Assembly: GCF_019175385.1 (NCBI RefSeq)
Contig: NC_083339.1
Span: 49,280,282-49,344,281, forward strand
From: Lycium barbarum
Lineage: Eukaryota > Streptophyta > Magnoliopsida > Solanales > Solanaceae
DNA length: 64,000 nucleotides
Direction: 5' to 3'
Below are positions 21,175 through 32,859 of this stretch, one piece after another. A program made the translations under genes and the position numbers. The first letter of the stretch is position 1. Each line of letters begins with the position of its first letter. The notes beneath the pieces are model-generated. The model was not told the origin of the DNA. It made no database searches and was given only the letters and a program-made list of their open reading frames with translations.

Positions 21175-22440
21175 TTGATCTGAGGGGACCATTTCCACCT
21201 TCTGTCGCTCCTTCTGATTGTCTTCCTTACGAATTTAAGCAATAATAACTCCTGAGGAATCCTTGATTTATTTTTTCCTTCTAAGAGTCCATTCCTGCCT
21301 CTTCTGACGATACCATCTCCCTCTTCCCCTTGTATCTTCTCTATTTTGGGTTTCATTATCAACCATTGTATTATTTGCTTTCCTTATCCCTTCTCTAAAC
21401 TATTTTACTAATTCAGGATGCAATGCTCTACATTCCACTTCCCTATGGCCTTGTAATTTATAGTGTTTGCAGTACTTAAGCAGGTAATCATAATTTATTT
21501 TGACCCATTTGGACTTTATTATCCCTGAATGTTTATCTTCTTCTGTATGTTTATCCTTTTAGGAAGATTTGCTAATAAATCCACTTCCACTTAAACCTTT
21601 GCACAGCTTGGCCTTGTCTTATTTCCAGTTGCCAGATCTACAATCAAAGGCTTTCCCACAGATGTAGCCATAGAGAACACTGCTTCTTTGGCAAAGAAGT
21701 TTGGAGGGAGTTCAGGAAAACTAATCCATGCCACAACCTTGGAGGTTTCCTCCTTTGGCTTGAACTGGGGATCCTAGATGAAAGGCCTGATCTGGCAATA
21801 CTTGTCATAGACATTCAAATAATATGCAAGGGTTGACATCATCTGGACATAATCTTCAAACAAGTCCAATCTAATCAAGATTTGCCTCTCTTCCATCAAC
21901 CCAATTACAACAGTTCCTTTGATTCCACACTAATTTGGAATTACATTGTGTAGTTTCTTTAATTCCACACTGATTTAGAATTACATTGCGCAATTCCTTT
22001 ATATCTATGATATCATAGGAAAATTTTCCAATTATTACATATTATAAATTTTGTTTTAATATCATTTGCTTAATCTCAGAAGACTTTCAAGAAATGTATA
22101 GTTCTCCTTCTACATATCTAATAGGTTTTGAGGGGATTGCAATTTGATTCTCATTAATAGCAACAAGTTTCAATATTTTGGCATATGTTGATGGTTGCGT
22201 TGATTGTGATGTTGAATCCTCCGTAGGCAAAACATTAGGCACCTTAGGCACGCTGGGTTTAGAGGTTGAGGCATATTCTTCTTGACTAATAGTAGTAGGT
22301 TCTTTTACTAAAGAAGGGATTGTGAGGTTTGGAAATTGTTGTGGATGTTGAATGTTGGGTGGAACAGCCACCAGTAGGTTTTAGGGTCGGCTAGGTTTCA
22401 GTCTAGAGAGCGTTTTGTTCCATAATCCTCCCACGATTAA
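21175..22440 (-). pseudogene. LINE (L1-type) ORF1 remnant, DUF4283 plus zinc knuckle
   Basis: On the minus strand, 22371-22087 encodes a start followed by TYAKILKLVAINENQIAIPS and RYVEGE, the opening of the DUF4283-type ORF1 of Solanaceae LINEs. Downstream pieces in shifting frames continue the domain, and near 21440-21490 a zf-CCHC_4-like sequence (YCKHYKLQGHREVEC) follows. About 21362-21175 holds a basic tail. ORF2 (endonuclease and RT) is absent and no poly-A is visible at the left end, so this is a 5' fragment or the remainder was deleted. It is split by several stops and frameshifts. Confidence 0.75.
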
Positions 22441-23100
22441 ATTGATTAGAATCCTATAAATTGGAGAATTATGATTGTTGAGATTGAGGTTTTGATAAAT
22501 TCACCATTAAATGATGACTTCACCCATTTGAAAAGGGTAGGAGTAATTGGGTCTTCTTCCCCAATTGTTGTTCTTATTTTGAGTAGATGGTCTATTACAA
22601 TCTTTGCGTTATATTGCGAGACTTTGAGCATTTCGAAGCATTACTAAAGGGGACAGCTCTAGCGGAGTAGCTTACATTTGTCCCAGTTCCGCAGCTGAGG
22701 TAGGTTATGATTTACTTGAGTTAGACTTTGATTAGTTGATTGTATATGTAGTAGAATTGATGGGATAAAGCATGATTAGATCTTCGAACATGATGTTTGA
22801 TTGGATATTACTTAGGTTGGTATGATTGCTGCTTATGTGGGCTTGTCGCCGTTACTTTATGTACTGAAACTCAAGGTTTATTTGTTGTGGTATGGGAAGG
22901 AAGGGGTTGACATATATGCTCTTCTTGTTGATTGAGATGACTTATGCATTTATGCCGTTGTTGAGTTGATTTATCTGAGACTTGTTATGACTTGTGGCAT
23001 GGTGCCCTGTATTCTTGACATTGATATTATTGATTGATCATGTTTCATACTGAGTGTTGAACTGGAAGTACGTTGAGATTCATCTTGTGATCAGATACAG

Positions 23101-23102
<2 letters not shown>

Positions 23103-23171
<69 letters not shown>
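23103..23171. repeat. (TA)n microsatellite, about 34 units
   Basis: An uninterrupted AT/TA run inside the gypsy LTR. The minus-strand ORF here with repeated Ile-Tyr is only its translation. Confidence 0.98.
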
Positions 23172-23174
<3 letters not shown>

Positions 23175-23569
23175 CTTTGACAGGGGGTGAAGATGTGTCC
23201 TAGTTCAAGGCACATTTGATGGGGGTGAGGATGTGGCTTAGTTATAGGCTGGTGATCTGAGGTCAGTTCCAAAGGAAGTGGTATATGGATACCATGGGTC
23301 CCCTACAGGTTATGACTATTGAGTGAAATAGCCTTTAATATGTGTGTACAATTGAGATACTATCATTGGTTGCACTGCATTGCATTGGACATATCTTATT
23401 CGTGTGATGCATTGTTGATTTGCCGATAATTGACTTTGGATACGTTTGTGTTGTTGTGTTGTTGTGCCTATTTGCCTATTCTATTGAATTTATGAAAGTA
23501 TGCTTGATACTAATCTTAGTCGGCCTATGATATCTACCGATACATAGTGTTTGCACTGATACTACCTTG

Positions 23570-23590
23570 CTGCACCCTTTTTTAGTGTAG
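23570..23590 (+). promoter_or_regulatory. LTR hairpin (copy B)
   Basis: CTGCAC (23570-23575) pairs with GTGTAG (23585-23590), using one G-T wobble, around loop CCTTTTTTA. Preceded by ACTGATACTAC. Confidence 0.5.
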
Positions 23591-23989
23591 ATTGTGTGCC
23601 AGAGACTTCGTCCAGACCTCACATTTAGATTGAGGCCATTTCCTGACCAGATCAGAGGGTGAGCTCCTATCCATGCCATGTCTCCTGAAGATCTTCCTTT
23701 AATGATGTCTATTTCCTTCCAGACATTTATGATATTTATAGACAGATATTTATTCTTTAGATAGCTTTATGTTTTAGAGTCCTTGTACGATGACTTTTGA
23801 ATTTTGGGGTTGTAAGTGTTAGGATTCTGCGCTTTTATTTTATTATGGTAGACTAGACAGTTTTATAATTATATTCTTTCCATTGATTTGTAATTGGTTG
23901 AACGAATGAGAATTTGGTTAAGGGGATGGTTTGCCTACCAGGGAGTTTAGTGTGGGTGTCATCACGACGGGTTGGGTCGGGTCGTGACA

Positions 23990-26070
23990 CACACTAACCC
24001 CCCCTTATGGGTGAACCATCCACTTAATTCATCTCTTTCCAAATTACCAAACAACATAATAACAAGATCAATTAAAATAAGTCTAAGTATTAGCATAGAT
24101 AATTAAGTGCGGAAGATAATAAGTCATAATATAATCCCCAAAAACTGAAGTCACAGTACAAGAACAACTAACCAAATAATGTCTAAGAGTAAATATATAT
24201 GTCGGAAATACAAATAACAATGTCTAATTGAAGAATAATAGACAGATAGGATGGACTCCAGGGCTGCAGGCAGGTAGGTAGCTCACCCTCAGAATCACGG
24301 CAGCAAATAACCTCAAGGCTAGAAATGAGGTCTCGAAGATGATTCGGGCTTAAACTCTTCACTCACAAAAAGTACAGCAAGGTAGTATCAGTACACAACA
24401 TACTCGTAAGCATCATAGGTCGACTTAGATTAGTTTACACATATAAGGCAAAGAATTAACAAGTTCAACAGATAGACACATAATAACCATTCAAAGTTAC
24501 AGAATATCACCCAACCGAATCATACCCTAAGATGAAGCTGCTAAACCATAAGTCTATCAAGTCACAATGGCTCTCAAGGCAATCACAACACAACCGCAAC
24601 AATGGATAATGGATGATGATATATGTAATTCAATGAGATGGATGTCAGGCAATCCAATGGCCAATACTCACTATATACACACATGCTACGGACAGAATCT
24701 CGACGTCCTGATAGTCATGACTGCAAGGGACCCATGGCGTCCATGTACCATTGTTGCATGCAACCTGGTCCTATAAATATATATACCTTGCGGCACTCAA
24801 CCCGATCCTATAATCCATAAAACTAATTCCACACTTCTTTCATCAAATCATTTCCACACCATTTCGATCATGTATGAATGCAAGAATTCTAAATAAAATA
24901 CAATCAATGCTAATGAATATGCTATGGAGATCACAAACACCATAAGCCATATCAAGTCTTGCATAAGTCAAAAAAACCATGGAAACGATTCAATATCGAG
25001 TTTGAATCACTATAATGAATCTATCACATCCCACAACTCCAACCACGTAATCAAGTACACCACGTGTCAACAATGTGTAAATAACAGCGACAAGCCTACA
25101 TAATCAGAAATCATACTAACCTGATTGGATCACAATGCCAAACCATGGCTGAAGACCTAACATGCTTTCCTCGTTAATTCTACGCATACATACGACTCAC
25201 TAATCAAAATCTAACTAAAGTAAGTCGTAATCTACCTCAATTGTCGAACTGGTGCCACGAATTATCCAACCTGTACCTTCCCTTTTCAAAGAGCCTCAGA
25301 ACAATCTAAGTCTAATAATTACCAAATTGTAAGTAAGTAAACGACCACGGAATATTTAATTATTCGAAAGAAGGATCGAGTGCGAAAGTTACCCAAAATC
25401 CCCTTCACGAGTCTTAAGGGCAAAACTAGAAATTATGGGTGAAATTACATTACCCATAATCTAATTAGCTGTTATCCTTAATTTCATGGTATTCCAGCCA
25501 CGATTGGTCCTTCAATTTCACTAATTACACCAAAATTCCCCAAATTAGATAAAAAAAGCCCTAATTTCATGATTTGATTTCCAAAAGAAAAGAGAGATTC
25601 AAGCCTAGAATCCATTAACCCACAATTGTGATAATAGAAATCAGCAATTAGATCAGAAATACCAATTAGATTTAGGGGATCCAATATTTAACAACCTAGG
25701 TTTCATAACCCATCTTCCCCATTAGTCATTAACTACCATGGGTACTAATTAAACTAGATTAGTTACTAAGATAAGGTGGAAGACTTACCCCAAAGTGATT
25801 CCACCAACTTCTTCAGAAATTCCCCCCACACTCTTTAAGATTAGGGTTTTTAGTGAATGGGGTAAAGAATTATAAATTGGGATTGAAATAATGTCTGTGA
25901 TACAGCGATCTCTGGTGGAGGGGAGAAAGGCTCGCTTAAGCGATCCCGCCTCGGCAGATACTAGTCCGCAGAGGCAGGACACCAAAAAACTAGAAAATCT
26001 AGTTTCACCACATCCAATCCCAAATCCCGACATCCATCCAAGACCTCCTGGATACAAACCAAACATGCAG
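23990..26070 (-). repeat. Inverted gypsy LTR, left part (its 3' portion)
   Basis: The sequence is the minus-strand version of the same LTR family. Reverse-complemented, it shows CACCCATAAGG near its end, the CCTATGATGCTTAC block at about 24400-24420, donor-like GGGGTAAGTC (GT at 25787-25788), TATA-like AATTTATAATTC (about 25869-25880) and palindrome TCGCTTAAGCGA (25932-25943). It is interrupted at 26070 by a solo LTR and resumes at 29291. Its terminal TGTCACGACC end is missing at the 23989/23990 junction. Confidence 0.75.
25905..25990. repeat. Palindrome cluster in inverted LTR (TCGCTTAAGCGA)
   Basis: A perfect 12-base palindrome at 25932-25943, with neighbouring CAGCGATC and GCGATCCC pieces. 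In LTR orientation it lies just upstream of the TATA-like box. Confidence 0.6.
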
Positions 26071-29000
26071 TGTAACGACCCATTTAGTCGTTATAGTGTT
26101 TTGATCCATTTAATCTTGTTGACCCTTCCCTAAGTCCTATTAGTATGATCTATGACTTAATGAAGGCATTGGGTTGGTTTCCGCAAGGTTTGAGTGTAAA
26201 TTGAGTCGTTGATTGAAAAGCTAGTTAAGTTAGCGAATTAGAGTTGACCACGGTCAATGTTGGGTCACGATGACCCCGTTTCAATGTTTTGGAAGTTCCA
26301 AAATGTTAATATGATGATTTTGAACTTGTCCACAAGTTTTGGTGAGGTTCTGATGAGTTTCAGATGGGTTTGGGTTTTGTCGTGCTCGTATTCGATGTTT
26401 TCGCCGAAGGTCTGTGGATAGAAATGGATCCATATTGATCATTCGACCTTTTTTTGGGTGAAGTTTGAACCATTAGATCCGTATGGAAATTACAAAGCTA
26501 TAGGAAAAATAATCGTCGCGTTTGGCCACCGTATGAGGGAGTTATGCCCGTTTTAGTACGGATTGTTCCAGCTGGCCGTTATAGCGGTACCGCTGCTAGC
26601 GACCGACGGGGGCAGAACGTCCTATTTTTGTATTTTAACTCCAAACCATTATTCCCAAGACCCCAAAGTCAGTTTTCAAGAAAGAAAGAGGCAAAATTCA
26701 TCCCATTCATTGACGAAAGCATCTTGGAGGGTAAGTCTCCACCTTTATTTGTTCCTTTTCCTTTCTTCTTCTTCAAGTTTCATGATTAGTTTAAGGTCCA
26801 CCAATGGTGGGTGAAAATCCTAGAACCCTAGAATTAGTAAACCCTTAAATAATTGGTGGGTTGTTGATTGTATTGTTGATTAATCATCTAGGAGTATAGA
26901 TTATCACTTACTAGGAAAAGAATTTGATTTCCTATGGTTGAAATTGCATGTTTAGACTTAGGGTTCTAATAAAAATGGAAGCTTTGTTCTAAAATCTGTG
27001 GGAAAGGGTAAAATTGATTAGAAACCCATGAATTGAAGGTTAATGTTTGTAGAGATAGAAGTTAAGATAAATTCACCATTAAAGGATCGTTTCATCCATT
27101 GAAAGGGGTAGAAGTAAGTGGGTCTTCTTTCTCAAATTGTTGTTATTGTTTAAATACATGGTCTGTTGCTTACTTAGTATCATATTGTTAGACTTTGACC
27201 ATTATGAGGCACTTCGGAGATAGAAGACTCATGTGGAGTAGTTCGTGGCTCCTGTTTTGCATTCGAGGTGGGTTATGACTTACTTGAGTTAGACTTTGGT
27301 TAGCGGAACGTATGCATTGTGTCGAATTGACAGGAGAAAGCATGATTAGATCTTCGAACATAGTGTTTTGGTTGGATATTAGCTACGTTGGTATGACTTC
27401 TGATTATGTGGGCTTGTCACCGTTATTTAAGCATTGTGAAGGTATAGTTGTATTCATACTGTGGCGATTCGAGATGGATTTATATTAGGATGATTGTTGT
27501 TGATGGTGGCTCGTTGCCCTGTCATTGTGATTAGGCTTATTACCTAAATTGTCGTGTTGTACTCAATTCTCTCTTATTGTGACACATATCATCGGAGAAA
27601 AGAAGGATACTGAGTTTAGACATGAATTGTGATTTATATATTTATGATAGTACGTAGATGAACACTTGATGTATGATTTACTGTTGATGATAATATATAG
27701 AAAAATGGAGCTTCTTGGTGATACAAGACTTAGTTGTGAGGCGTATTTGCTACACATGGAAGTAAAGAGGGACATATACTATTATATTGGTTGAGACGGT
27801 TTGTATGATTCATTTCATTGCTGAGTTGATCCAAGTCTTGATATGACTTGTGGCTTGTGATTTGTACCTTCACTGTTGCTTTATTGGTTTGCATTGATTT
27901 ACCATGTTTACACTCATTTATGCATTCATATACTCATACATGGTGGAAATGGTTGGGAAACGATTCATGAAAGACTTATGGCATGATGTCTTGTGTTTGA
28001 CATTGATATTGCTAATTGTTCATAGTCCATACATACTAATGAACTGAAATACGTTGAGACATACATTGTGATGTGAAATTAGTGAAGAAGTTAATAAATC
28101 TTCTTATTAAACTTGTGATACTATTTGATACATGGTACTTGATGAATTGATCATTGAGAGTGATGTGATAGTGTTACTATACATATGAAAAGGCACATTT
28201 GATCGGGGGGGGGGGGGGTGAGGAAGTGGCCTAGTTGTGAGCTCGTGGTCTGAGGTTCGTTCCGAAAATGAGAGGTACATTGATATGGCCTACGTTCAAG
28301 GTTCGTTCCAGAGCGGAGTTTTATTATCGGGTCCGAGGAGGGAATCCTGAACTTGTGGTACATAGACACCATAGGTCCCCTGCAGGTCATGACTACTGAG
28401 CTATGACATCAGTAGCATGTGTGTACAGTGTGTATTTGGCTAGTGCATTGCATTGCACATCATCATATTTGCATTGCATACCATTACATTTTATTCTGCA
28501 TTATTGTATGGCTCGTTTAGTTCTAATTTTGGTGTGTTTGCTGAAACGGCTGTTGTGGTATAGATATGATTATTGACTGAGTTAAATTATGGATTAGTGA
28601 CTCTACCTAGGGAAGGAACTTGGGCTGTGATTGTCAGGTGAGATCATTGGAACTTGACAGACTTGTGGGTTAGAAGCTTCATCTTAGGTTGTGACTCTGT
28701 TATGAGATATTCTGTGACTTGGAATTAAGTATTAAGTTCCTATCTGTTTATCTTATTGATTTTATGCTTATATACGTGAACTAATCTTAGTCGGCCTATG
28801 ATGCTTACCGGTACATAGTGTTTGTACTGATACTACCTTGCTGCTCCATTTTTTACTACAGATTGTGTTCCAGAGATTCATCTAGATTACATCTCTAGCT
28901 TGAAGCTAGTTTGCTCGATCAGATCCGAGGATGAGCTTCTATCCATTCCACGCCACCTGAAGATCTCTCTTTCCAGATGTCTATTTTTATTCCAGACATT

Positions 29001-29290
29001 ATTGTTATTATATTTGAGATATACTTCATTCTTTAAACATTGTTGGTTAGAGTCCTTGTACAATAACTTTCAAATCTTGGGGGTGTAATAGTTAAGACTT
29101 CCGCACTTATATTTTCTATTAATTATGAATTGTTTTATTTATTTATTCATTCACATGATCATTGATTGTTTAGGTATAAATGATTAAAGAAGTTTAAATT
29201 GGCTAATGATTAATGGGTTAACGGGTAAGGGTTCGCCTACTAGTGATAATAAGGTAGGTGCCTGCATGATTGGTAATTAGGGTCGTGACA
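26071..29290 (+). mobile_element. Solo LTR, Ty3/gypsy TGTAACGACC family, nested in an inverted relative
   Basis: 3220 bp from TGTAACGACCC to GGGTCGTGACA, with a perfect TSD TGCAG at 26066-26070 and 29291-29295. It contains the palindrome AGCGGTACCGCT (26583-26594), an AT-rich TATTTTTGTATTTT stretch, a donor-like GGGTAAGTC (GT at 26731), a 14-base G run (28205-28218) and the CCTATGATGCTTACCGG block before CAG at 28861. In this copy the CAG hairpin stem is weak (CTG/CAG only). Confidence 0.92.
26571..26605. repeat. Palindrome cluster (AGCGGTACCGCT)
   Basis: GGCCGTTATAGCGG overlaps the perfect palindrome AGCGGTACCGCT at 26583-26594, followed by GCTAGCGACC. It lies upstream of the AT-rich promoter-like stretch. 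Confidence 0.6.
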
Positions 29291-29657
29291 TGCAGACACA
29301 GGCAAAACACGCTACGAACTCATTCGCGACTATGAAAGTCCCGACGGAGGTTACCTTGACTCGGTCAACCACCAAAAAGCCAAAATTATGTTTCCAACCA
29401 AGTACCCAAAACGCCACCGGAAGCCTAAAAAATTGAACCAAACACCCCACCAAGTCATAAACGATCCTTCAGACCTCACGAAATTGACAGTATTCCGAAA
29501 AAGGTCCATTTACCAAAAAGTCAACTATTGGTCTAACGTTTTCACTTAAGGGTTTTAATTCTTCTAATTTTCACTAGAATCGCTCGATAACCTCGGGAAC
29601 TGGGTCGACAGGAGTAAAATGGCCAAAACGTGTATAACCACTGATTAGGTCATTACA
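29291..29657 (-). repeat. Inverted gypsy LTR, right part (its 5' portion)
   Basis: Continues 23990-26070 after the nested solo LTR. On the minus strand it starts TGTAATGACC at 29657, the family's 5' terminus. Confidence 0.75.
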
Positions 29658-30449
29658 TTGAGTCTGCTTCTAATACGTGTAGAAGGCTTACTAATCCCTT
29701 CAAATATGGAAAGAAATCTTTTATACTTGACCGCCAAGTTCTTTCCATAATTATGAAAATCCTAGTTGATGTAGTAGTTGCTCTTGAACATGTTCACAAG
29801 CTTGTTTCTTCCACCTGGTTCGTCTGCCTCTGAATCTCTACACTGTCTGAGATAGAACATGTTCTTATACCTGTTCCACCAATCTCTTTCATTATTCATC
29901 TGCTATTGAACTACTTCTGAGATCTTGGCTAGAACATGTTGACAGACCTGTTTTATGTAATTTTAAGCTCTGTGTCTGTAACTGGTCAACTCACTTTTGA
30001 TCATTCTTTGACTCCGATGTTGTTCCTGCTCTGTGTTGGAAAATGTATGTAGACCTAGTTCTTCTTGTTGTGGTTCGCTTTTACGCGGTTAAGGCATAAA
30101 GGTTACTATGAGGTTGTTGGTGCTCTAATGGAAAACTAGGAAAACTGGATTTAAAGATTTTTTCAAAAATAAGTAAAAATATTTTTGGAACAAAGTTCGA
30201 GGTAAGGGTTCGGGTGATTCCTTAGGGAAAGTTTTATGCATCCTAGTATTAAGGATCCGTAGAATACAGTTGACCTACGAGCTTCAATGTGTGATTAATG
30301 TACTTATTTGTTTATAAGCGTTTAGTTTTCCGCAAAATGTCATTTTTATTCATATCATAATTTCAGGAAAAAATTCAGCAAAAAGTCCCCTTATAAAAGG
30401 GGGTTTCGGTTTAGAAAATCCACGCAAGTGTTCGACTCACTTAGTTGCT
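29658..30449. other. Unclassified repetitive sequence
   Basis: Contains recurring GAACATGTTC-like pieces (29790-29940), and a stretch from about 30190 (ATTAAGGATCCGTAGAATAC) of a style I have seen in other Solanaceae repeats. No ORF or terminal structure can be assigned. Possibly a remnant copia or TAT LTR. Confidence 0.3.
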
Positions 30450-30633
30450 TGTAACGACCCTTCCAGTCATTATGGGAATTTAGGACTCCATTGGGAATTC
30501 TAAAGCTGCGAGTGGATTCGTAGGGCGTCTTTTTGTATGTGTGCATGTTTTGTATTGTGTTTTGAGGCCTTGGATGAAATATGGGGTGATAGGGGGAAAA
30601 ACTGGAAAGAAAACTACCTCACTGCCAAAATGG

Positions 30634-30829
30634 ACCGCTGCAGCGGTAGGATTAGCGCTGCGGCAGTACCGCTATAGCGGTGCCTCGACCACTACAAGCG
30701 GACATCCATTTCTTTGGTGGATGCTGTGGTGGAAGGTGGACCGCCATGGCGGTAATATAGCGGTGAAACGACCGCCATAGCAGTCAGGTGGGAAAGTTAG
30801 GGACCGTTATAGCGGGACCGCTGCAGCGG
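30634..30829. repeat. Array of 12-14 bp palindromes, core CCGC(N4)GCGG
   Basis: Perfect palindromes ACCGCTGCAGCGGT (30634-30647), ACCGCTATAGCGGT (30668-30681), ACCGCCATGGCGGT (30740-30753) and CCGCTGCAGCGG (30818-30829), with broken copies between. The central four bases vary but stay self-complementary. Confidence 0.93.
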
Positions 30830-32213
30830 CACGGTCGACAGGAGGAAGTAGCCGGGTTTTAAATGCCTTGGTTTTATTTTATCATTCATAACACCCCAAC
30901 ACCCTTCCAACAAACACTTAGAGAAAATTTTCAAGCTAGGGCAAGACAATCTTGTCAGGTAAGTTCCATTGCTTTTCATTCTATCATTCATTTCCCCTTC
31001 ATTATTGTAATCATCCCCATGGGTCTTTAATGGTGAAATTGAAATAGAAACCCGAGAATATGAATGAAACTTCTAAACTTGATGGGTTATGGTTATTATC
31101 GCTTATTTATCATCTAAATGCGTTGGTTAGTTGCTATTTGTCATAAATTGAACATTTAGAGACATAAACTAAGTGATTGGAGACCTGGGGTTCTATAAAA
31201 ATGGCGTCTTTTCCATGGAAAATTGTAATGGGAATTTTTGATGGAATGTGGTATGAATTGATGATGTATGAATATTAGGAGTTGTGATACGTTATTTATC
31301 ACCTAGAAAATCATCCCCCCTTTAGAATGAGGAGAGGGTAGGGTAATTCTTGCCTTGGTATTTGCAATTTGAGCAATGTGTCTCATTAAGCCTTCTATTT
31401 TTAGACCGCAAACGTATTGAGGCCTTAAGGAAAGGAAACGCTGTAGCAGAGTGACAGACATTGTTCCCGCTCTACTTTGAGGTAGGTTACGGTTTTCTTG
31501 AGTTAGACTTTGGTTAGTTGAATGTATGTTTGTGATTTCATTAGGAGATATCATGTTGAGTATTCATTACATGATATTTTGTGGTTAAGCTCCTATGTGT
31601 TTGTGATTGAATGTTGTGTAGGCTTCATGCCATTATTCCTGTGTGATTTAATCTGCAGTGGTTGTATTGTGATGAGAAGTTAATATAGTCTTCTCGAGGA
31701 TATTGTGACATGAAATGATAAGGTGAATATGGATATTGAGAAGGTAAGAAACACCGTTCTATAAAAAAGGTATGAAAGGGCACACATGTGGCCTAGATTG
31801 TGGGCTCGTGGTCCGAGGATAGTTTAAAAAACGAGAGGTTCATTGTTATATCCCGCGTCCGAGGTTCGTTCCGGAGCGAAGGTTGTGCTCGGGTCCGAGG
31901 AGTGTTCCGGAATGAGTGGTACATGGACACCATGGGTCCCCTGCTGGTCATGACTACTGAACTATGACATCAGATAGCATGTGTGTACAACGAGTGCGGT
32001 TATAGGGGTAAATTTATCTCCGTTGTGTTTGTGATTTTTGGAAATTTGGCAATTTGTTGTGATTGCCCGTGGTTGACTTGTTGTGATGCATTGATATTCG
32101 TGTATGATTGACTGGCTTGTTTATTTTATTGATTTCATAAGATATGCATGATACTAATCTTAGTCTGCCTATGATGCTTACCGGTACATAGTGTTTGTAC
32201 TGATACTACCTTG

Positions 32214-32232
32214 CTGCATACTTTGAGTGCAG
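32214..32232 (+). promoter_or_regulatory. LTR hairpin (copy D)
   Basis: CTGCAT and GTGCAG pair (one T-G wobble) around ACTTTGA. Preceded by GTACTGATACTACCTTG. Ends in CAG at 32232. Confidence 0.5.
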
Positions 32233-32650
32233 ATTTTGATAAAGAGACTGCTACTCGTCCTCACATCTAGCGTGTAGGATAATTGCTGACAGATTTTGGG
32301 GTGCGCTTCTTCTTATGCCAGGCTGCCCGAAGATCTTCTACTTATGATGTCTTTTCTTATTCTGGACATTATGAATATTTATTAGGCAGATTTCAGTTCT
32401 TAGACATGTTTTGGCTTAGAGTCCTGTACGATGACTTTCAGATTTTGGGGAATTTGTAATAGTTAAACTTTCGCACTTGTTTTAGTATTTTATGGCATGA
32501 CTTACTCAGTTTATTTGATGTGTGAATGAGTATAATCATTTGACTTATTTAATAAAAAATTAGACATGAATGAATAGAGATCTTGTGTGTTGGTTCACCC
32601 ACTAGGATTTAGTTGGGTGCCAGTCATGGCGGGTTGGGTCGTGACAAAGT

Positions 32651-32662
32651 TGGTATCAAAGC
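32651..32662 (+). promoter_or_regulatory. Gypsy primer binding site (initiator Met-tRNA)
   Basis: TGGTATCAAAGC, four bases after the LTR end, matches the initiator Met-tRNA primer site. Confidence 0.85.
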
Positions 32663-32859
32663 TTTAGATTCGTCGATCTCATCATACCAAGATATGTCTA
32701 GCAGAGTCTTGTAGAGCGGTACGGAGACGTCTGTACTTATCTTCGATAGGCTGCCGGACACTAGGAAAACTCCCTTTTCTTTCTTCTTTCGTGCTACTTG
32801 ATTCCAATTGGTATCTGCTGATTCAAATTGGTATCTGACTATCCTTCATTCTCTCACAG

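Larger units (their letters stand above)
21103..23989 (+). repeat. Gypsy 3' LTR (TGTAATGACC ... GTCGTGACA) interrupted by a LINE
   Basis: Opens TGTAATGACC directly at the end of the pol frame and closes GGGTCGTGACA. About the first 75 bases match the start of the solo LTR at 26071, then the LINE intervenes, and from about 22440 the sequence matches that LTR from about 27050 onward. Roughly 900 bases of LTR, including the palindrome/TATA/donor region, are therefore missing. Copy B of the CAG hairpin is kept. Confidence 0.75.
30450..32646 (+). repeat. Gypsy 5' LTR
   Basis: 2197 bp, TGTAACGACCC ... GGGTCGTGACA. Palindromes (30634-30829), TTTTAAATGCC TATA-like element (about 30857), CAGGTAAGT donor-like site (GT 30959) and CAG hairpin (32214-32232) lie in that order. 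Confidence 0.92.

Noticed and set aside
25891..26133. 80-codon ORF MSVIQRSL...
   Set aside because: Spans the junction of the inverted LTR and a solo LTR, so it cannot be an ancestral gene.
26544..26814. Overlapping ORFs of 81 and 83 codons in a solo LTR
   Set aside because: They overlap the palindromes and promoter-like region; no domain and no similar frame in sister LTRs.
30450..30991. ORFs on both strands across the palindrome array could be a small gene
   Set aside because: Frames pass through self-complementary repeats and are open on both strands for that reason; they differ between the two LTRs.
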